This document shows, in pieces, positions 6,004 through 8,935 of a DNA stretch of 8,935 bases. Below the pieces are notes generated by a model. That model worked only from the letters and a program-made list of their open reading frames with translations, was not told where the DNA came from and did no database searches. Made by a program: the position numbers and the translations under genes. Origin of the DNA: Bacteroidales bacterium (GTDB taxonomy: Bacteria > Bacteroidota > Bacteroidia > Bacteroidales > Azobacteroidaceae); the NCBI GenBank assembly GCA_020860885.1, contig JAJBTS010000202.1, positions 1 to 8,935 on the forward strand, in the 5' to 3' direction. Position 1 is the first letter of the stretch. Every line of letters begins with the position of its first letter.

Positions 6004-6027
6004 CACATAAATAAAAGAAATAATAAG

Positions 6028-6879
6028 ATGAAAAGAACAGTAATTAAGATAGATGAAGCACTTTGCAACGGTTGCGGCGCCTGTATAGAAGGTTGCCATG
6101 AAGGGGCGTTGCAGCTGATAGACGGAAAAGCACGGATGATAAGCGACCTGTATTGCGATGGTCTGGGCGCATGTATTGGGGAATGTCCTGTAGGAGCGAT
6201 AGAATTCGAAGAACGGGAGGCAGAGCCTTACGATGAAACGGCTGTCATGGAAAGGCTTGTTCCGAAAGGCGAAAAGACCATACGGGCGCATCTGCTTCAC
6301 CTGAAAGCACATAATGAAGAGGAATTATTGCATCAAGGCATTCTCTATTTAAAAGAACATAATATAAATATAGATATGAGCGGATTAAGAAATGAAAGTG
6401 AGAGGAAACAAACACCGGGACATGCCTGTGGGTGTCCCGGTGGCAGGGAAATGTCTTTTGCTCCGGTTAATCAGGCGGTACAGTCAGGAAATATACCTTC
6501 GCAATTGAGGCAATGGCCGGTTCAACTGCATCTATTAAATCCTCATTCAGGATATTTCAGAGAGGCTGATGTAATTATCGCTGCCGACTGTACGGCTTAT
6601 GCCTACGGCAATTTCCACAACAGGTTTATGAGGAATCATGTGTTGGCAATAGCCTGCCCGAAACTGGATGACGGAAAAGAAATCTATATTCAAAAGATAG
6701 CTGCAATGATTGAACAGTCAAACATTAACACTTTAACCGTTGTCATCATGGAAGTTCCCTGCTGCGGCGGATTACTGCAACTGGTGGAGACGGCAATGGA
6801 AAAGGCTTCGCGTAAAGTACCTGTAAAAAAGGTCATTATAGGAATACAAGGAGAAGTAATAGAAGAGAATTGGATATAA
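6028..6879 (+). CDS. 4Fe-4S ferredoxin-domain protein, Hcp partner
   Basis: This 283-residue protein opens with a bacterial dicluster ferredoxin module. Cluster I ligands CxxCxxCxxxC are at Cys13, 16, 19 and 23. The second motif, CDGLGACIGECP, has Cys43, 49 and 53 but Leu46 where the second cysteine would be, a variant that seems typical of this family. After a helical linker come further conserved-looking cysteines: HACGCPGG (near 131-137), DCTAYAYG, ACPKLDDG and VPCCGGL near the C-terminus. The C-terminal part is not a standard named enzyme domain to me. Such genes commonly sit directly before hcp in anaerobes and are presumed to pass electrons to it. I chose ATG at 6028 because it starts right before the ferredoxin motif and lies downstream of the -7 box; the in-frame ATG at 5977 would overlap that promoter. 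It precedes hcp by 23 bases. Confidence 0.88.
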   Translation: MKRTVIKIDEALCNGCGACIEGCHEGALQLIDGKARMISDLYCDGLGACIGECPVGAIEFEEREAEPYDETAVMERLVPKGEKTIRAHLLHLKAHNEEELLHQGILYLKEHNINIDMSGLRNESERKQTPGHACGCPGGREMSFAPVNQAVQSGNIPSQLRQWPVQLHLLNPHSGYFREADVIIAADCTAYAYGNFHNRFMRNHVLAIACPKLDDGKEIYIQKIAAMIEQSNINTLTVVIMEVPCCGGLLQLVETAMEKASRKVPVKKVIIGIQGEVIEENWI

Positions 6880-6902
6880 TATAATAATTAAAAACAAACG
6901 AC

Positions 6903-7838
6903 ATGAGTATGTTTTGTTATCAATGTCAGGAAACAGCCCAAAACAAGGGTTGTACCATAAAAGGAGTGTGCGGAAAGACTTCCGATGTAGCTAATCTTCA
7001 GGATTTGCTGATTTTTCTTCTGAAAGGGATTTCACGTTGTACCGTAAAATTGCGTCAGGAGGGCTTTGAGGTTTCCGCCCATGCAAACCGATTCGTAATG
7101 GAATCGTTGTTTATGACCATTACTAACGCCAATTTCGACAAAGAGCGTTTCGTCAAACGTATAAGCGAAGCGATTACACTGCGCGAAAAGCAGAAAGAAA
7201 CACTCAAGCAAAACGGTATAGAAATTATAGATCATCTACATTGCGACTGCATGACATGGACAGGGAATACACCCGGAGAAATGGAAGAAAAAGCCGCCAC
7301 GGTAGGCATACTACAAACAGCGAACGAGGATATTCGTTCTTTACGGGAATTGCTGACCTATGGAGTAAAAGGAATAGCTGCTTATGCCGAGCATGCCTCC
7401 AATCTGGGGTACGAACAAGAAAATATCTACTCATTCATACAGGAAGCGTTGGTTGCTACAATACAGGATTTATCAGCCGAAGAACTGACGGCATGGGTGC
7501 CTAAATGCGGGGAATACGGTGTAAAAACGATGGCATTGCTGGATAAAGCCAATACTTTGACTTACGGCAATCCGGAGATAACCAAGGTAAATATCGGTGT
7601 CCGCAATAATCCGGCTATATTAATATCTGGTCATGATTTGCGGGATATGCAGGATCTTCTTGAGCAGACGGAAGGTACGGGTGTGGATGTCTATACCCAT
7701 AGCGAGATGCTTCCCGCTCATTATTATCCGGCATTCAAAAAATACAGCCATTTTATAGGAAACTATGGCAACGCATGGTGGAAACAGAACGAAGAGTTTG
7801 AATCGTTCAACGGTGTTATTATATTCACCACAAATTGA
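6903..7838 (+). pseudogene. hcp: Hybrid cluster protein (hydroxylamine/NO reductase), truncated
   Basis: Hcp reduces NO or hydroxylamine in anaerobic nitrosative-stress defence. This frame encodes 311 residues against roughly 540-550 for complete Hcp. Cys5, Cys8, Cys17 and Cys23 form the CX2CX8CX5C motif of the class I (strict anaerobe) type, which holds the N-terminal iron-sulfur cluster. GHDLRD and HSEMLPAH supply hybrid-cluster ligands His244 and Glu268, with numbering that coincides with Desulfovibrio Hcp. The frame ends ...FTTN then TGA at 7836-7838, precisely where TTNC would supply Cys312. Cys406, Cys434, Cys459, Glu494 and Lys496 and the whole third domain are absent. None of the sequence after the stop resembles Hcp in any plus frame. 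The hybrid cluster therefore cannot form and the gene is called broken, although its promoter and upstream partner gene look intact. The same-strand ferredoxin gene ends 23 bases before it. Confidence 0.88.
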
Positions 7839-7933
7839 AATCATAACTTTTATCTGCACCTACGGTTTTAGAGATCTTTTCGTCAACAGCCTTTGCTGTG
7901 CCTGTGGCAGAGAAATAACTTACTAATGTTCAT
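7828..7933 (-). pseudogene. N-terminal fragment of a flavodoxin, frame-shifted and truncated
   Basis: Read on the minus strand from 7929, the frame gives TLVSYFSATGTAKAVDEKI followed by SKTVGAD, which is the first beta strand, the FMN-phosphate loop (SATGTAKAV) and first helix of a short-chain flavodoxin. The matching start would be ATG AAA ACA; the DNA reads ATGAACA at 7933-7927, so two A bases appear to be missing and the ATG is out of frame, with a TGA overlapping it. Recognisable similarity fades after GAD (about 7850), and the frame stops at a TGA (7827-7825) inside the hcp end. About 110-130 residues of a normal flavodoxin are missing. It follows the cupin gene by eight bases on the same strand; cupin-flavodoxin pairs are familiar in Bacteroidetes. 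Clearly non-functional. Confidence 0.7.
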
Positions 7934-7941
7934 TTTGATTC

Positions 7942-8463
7942 TTAGTGTTTTACGGCTTGTAAATAATCTTCATCGCTAACAGGTTCCAGCCACGTATTTT
8001 CATTCGTCTGCGGATTGCAGGCAACAGCAAGGTGGGAAAACCATTCATCGGGAGCTGCTCCGTGCCAGTGTTCTATGTTAGGTGCGATTTCTATTACATC
8101 GCCCGGCATCATGCGAATGGCTGTTTTACCTCTTTCCTGATAATAACCTACACCGCCAACAGCCACCAGAAGCTGACCGCCTGTATGGCTGTGCCAGTTG
8201 TTGCGGCAGCCTGGTTCGAAGGTTACGTTAGACATGGGTACATTAAGTTCGCTCATCTTAGTAAGTGGAGCCAGCCATGACCTGCCTGAAAAATATTGAG
8301 CATAACCGGTATTCGGTTTACCTACCGCAAAATCGCTGATTTTGGGAACTTCCCCGTTTGTTTCTGTTTTCATATCTTCTGTCTTTTTTTCCTGACTGTT
8401 CCTGTTTCCGCATCCGGTCAGTACCAGTCCGGCAATGGTTATGATAAATAATGTACGTTTCAT
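7942..8463 (-). CDS. Cupin-domain lipoprotein
   Basis: This 173-residue protein starts with a lipoprotein signal (MKRTLFIITIAGLVLTGC), the lipobox LTGC placing the lipid-bearing residue at Cys18, followed by a charged linker to about residue 40. The remainder is one small cupin barrel. NNWHSHTGGQ gives His91, His93 and Gln97, and PNIEHWHG gives His132, matching the His-His-Gln-His metal site of the manganese cupins related to bacterial hydroxynitrile lyases such as that of Granulicella. These relatives suggest a metal-binding fold, but the physiological reaction in Bacteroidetes is unknown. I chose ATG at 8463 because it starts the signal peptide; the open frame extends 29 codons further upstream without signal character. 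A flavodoxin remnant follows it on the same strand. Confidence 0.9.
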   Translation of the reverse strand: MKRTLFIITIAGLVLTGCGNRNSQEKKTEDMKTETNGEVPKISDFAVGKPNTGYAQYFSGRSWLAPLTKMSELNVPMSNVTFEPGCRNNWHSHTGGQLLVAVGGVGYYQERGKTAIRMMPGDVIEIAPNIEHWHGAAPDEWFSHLAVACNPQTNENTWLEPVSDEDYLQAVKH

Positions 8464-8504
8464 TTTATATTCTTTTAATTTAACGAGAGGATTATTGTTA
8501 TATG

Positions 8505-8536
8505 CAAAGTACGGGATAATAAATGATAAATCATTT
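8505..8536 (-). promoter_or_regulatory. Possible control region of the cupin gene
   Basis: On the minus strand TACTTTG (8511-8505) resembles the TAnnTTTG box but is one base short, about 41 bases before the cupin ATG. Just upstream, AAATGATAAATCATTT (8521-8536) is a perfect dyad with 6-base arms and a 4-base spacer, overlapping the expected -33 zone. It could be an operator; in such AT-rich DNA it could also be chance. Confidence 0.35.
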
Positions 8537-8546
8537 GCTGAAAAGC

Positions 8547-8722
8547 TCATCTTGCTTTGTCCAGAAGTTCATTTGTTATTTTTAACGAACCAGTAATAAG
8601 CAATTGAGATGTTTGGTAGACAATATTGGTTGGTTCTGAAATAAAATCTCCTCGTACTTGTAACCGATGCTCAATACTATGTAAAGAGCTTACAATAAGA
8701 GTATAAAGGTATTTTTTGTTAG
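8547..8722 (-). other. Unrecognised open frame, possible gene remnant
   Basis: A minus-strand frame stays open for nearly 60 codons up to the edge of repeat copy C and ends with TAG at 8547. Its C-terminal part, including TNIVYQTSQLLITGSLKITN and ending ELLDKAR, looks like ordinary helical protein rather than random translation. The only way to extend it upstream runs into copy C, where the sole start is a TTG inside the repeat (8741). I do not recognise the family. It may be the tail of a gene cut by the repeat, or chance. Confidence 0.3.
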
Positions 8723-8870
8723 GATAAATGAGAGTGTCCAAAAAGAACTTCCCACTCCTAAATCCCCTAAAGGGGAATTTTTAAGCCATTGAATATCAAC
8801 AGTCCCTTTTAGGGGGTTGGGAGCCAAACGATGAGATTATTTACTTTTTGAACATCCTCATTGTTTGATA
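8723..8870 (+). repeat. Palindromic intergenic element, copy C
   Basis: This is the longest copy, in the same orientation as B. The left end carries GTGTCCAAAAAG (8734-8745) and the right end CTTTTTGAACATCCTCA (8844-8860). Inner arms consist of CCTAAATCCCCTAAAGGGG followed, after the TTGAATATCAA loop, by CCCTTTTAGGGGGTTGGGAG. It keeps the GATGAGATTATTTAC segment that is shared with A and missing in B. The remaining bases 8871-8935 are AT-rich and show no gene or motif I can support. Confidence 0.85.
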
Positions 8871-8935
8871 ATAAAACACTTTGTTGTTTGTTTAATGATA
8901 ATAAAATGAATCCTATCATCCTCATTGATTGTATT

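Noticed and set aside
5977..6027. Upstream in-frame ATG as the start of the ferredoxin protein
   Set aside because: It would place the start codon before the perfect -7 box at 5996-6003 and add 17 hydrophobic residues not expected before a ferredoxin motif.
7241..7504. Open frames in other frames or antisense within hcp
   Set aside because: They overlap well-conserved Hcp coding sequence and their translations look like out-of-frame products.
7836..7838. TGA at the Cys312 codon of hcp read as selenocysteine
   Set aside because: A Sec-for-Cys swap would need Hcp-like sequence after the TGA. The following codons (NHNFYLHLRF, then a stop) do not resemble Hcp, and the DNA there fits a flavodoxin on the other strand. 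No SECIS-like hairpin was recognised.
8464..8550. Extended N-terminus of the cupin protein from 8550
   Set aside because: The extra 29 residues precede a perfect lipoprotein signal peptide and would bury it; the probable promoter also lies within this stretch.
8723..8741. TTG at 8741 as a true start for the open frame at 8547
   Set aside because: The TTG lies inside the terminal repeat of copy C, which is present elsewhere without any coding role, and has no ribosome site.
1117..8870. The three repeats as a CRISPR array or as an insertion sequence with transposase
   Set aside because: The copies are kilobases apart, in mixed orientation, without regular spacers, and no transposase frame lies inside or beside them.

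Overview
The window looks like a chromosomal segment of an AT-rich member of the Bacteroidetes, most likely Bacteroidales. The basis is protein-level resemblance throughout, promoter boxes of the Bacteroidetes TAnnTTTG type, weak Shine-Dalgarno sequences, and short palindromic CCCCTAAA/TTTAGGGG intergenic repeats of a kind common in that phylum. No plasmid, phage, CRISPR, rRNA or tRNA signal was seen.

Layout from left to right: (1) a two-gene unit with a class I SAM methyltransferase and a small TfoX C-terminal-domain protein; (2) repeat copy A; (3) an exported PQQ-type glucose/sorbosone dehydrogenase-like protein; (4) repeat copy B; (5) a GNAT acetyltransferase fused to a YoaP-like domain; (6) a gap with gene remnants, including the C-terminal end of an OsmC-family protein; (7) a minus-strand pyridoxamine-phosphate-oxidase-like flavoprotein, divergent from a plus-strand short-chain dehydrogenase; (8) a nitrosative-stress module, in which a minus-strand Crp/Fnr regulator of the HcpR type is divergent from a ferredoxin-like gene followed by hcp (hybrid cluster protein); (9) a junction where hcp is cut off after residue 311 and meets the start of a decayed flavodoxin gene on the other strand; (10) a minus-strand cupin lipoprotein; (11) an unrecognised open frame and repeat copy C.

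The most informative locus is the hcp module. Its control region is compact: one perfect dyad (CGTAAC-N4-GTTACG) sits midway between two divergent -7 boxes, at a distance expected for class II Crp/Fnr activation of both promoters. The regulator, operator, promoter and ferredoxin gene look intact. The enzyme gene is broken: Hcp keeps its four N-terminal cluster cysteines and hybrid-cluster residues His244 and Glu268, but a TGA occupies the codon where Cys312 is expected and the following roughly 240 residues are absent. The DNA just past the break encodes, on the opposite strand, the N-terminus of a flavodoxin that has itself lost its reading frame at the start codon and its C-terminal part. 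This is either a real deletion that removed two convergent gene ends or an assembly misjoin.

Several other scraps (OsmC tail, a 29-residue plus-strand tail near 3600, an open frame near 8600) suggest ongoing gene loss around an otherwise ordinary set of redox and stress genes. I did not find a convincing new multi-gene system. The best candidates for a second look are the hcp/flavodoxin junction, the symmetric operator and the family of palindromic elements.
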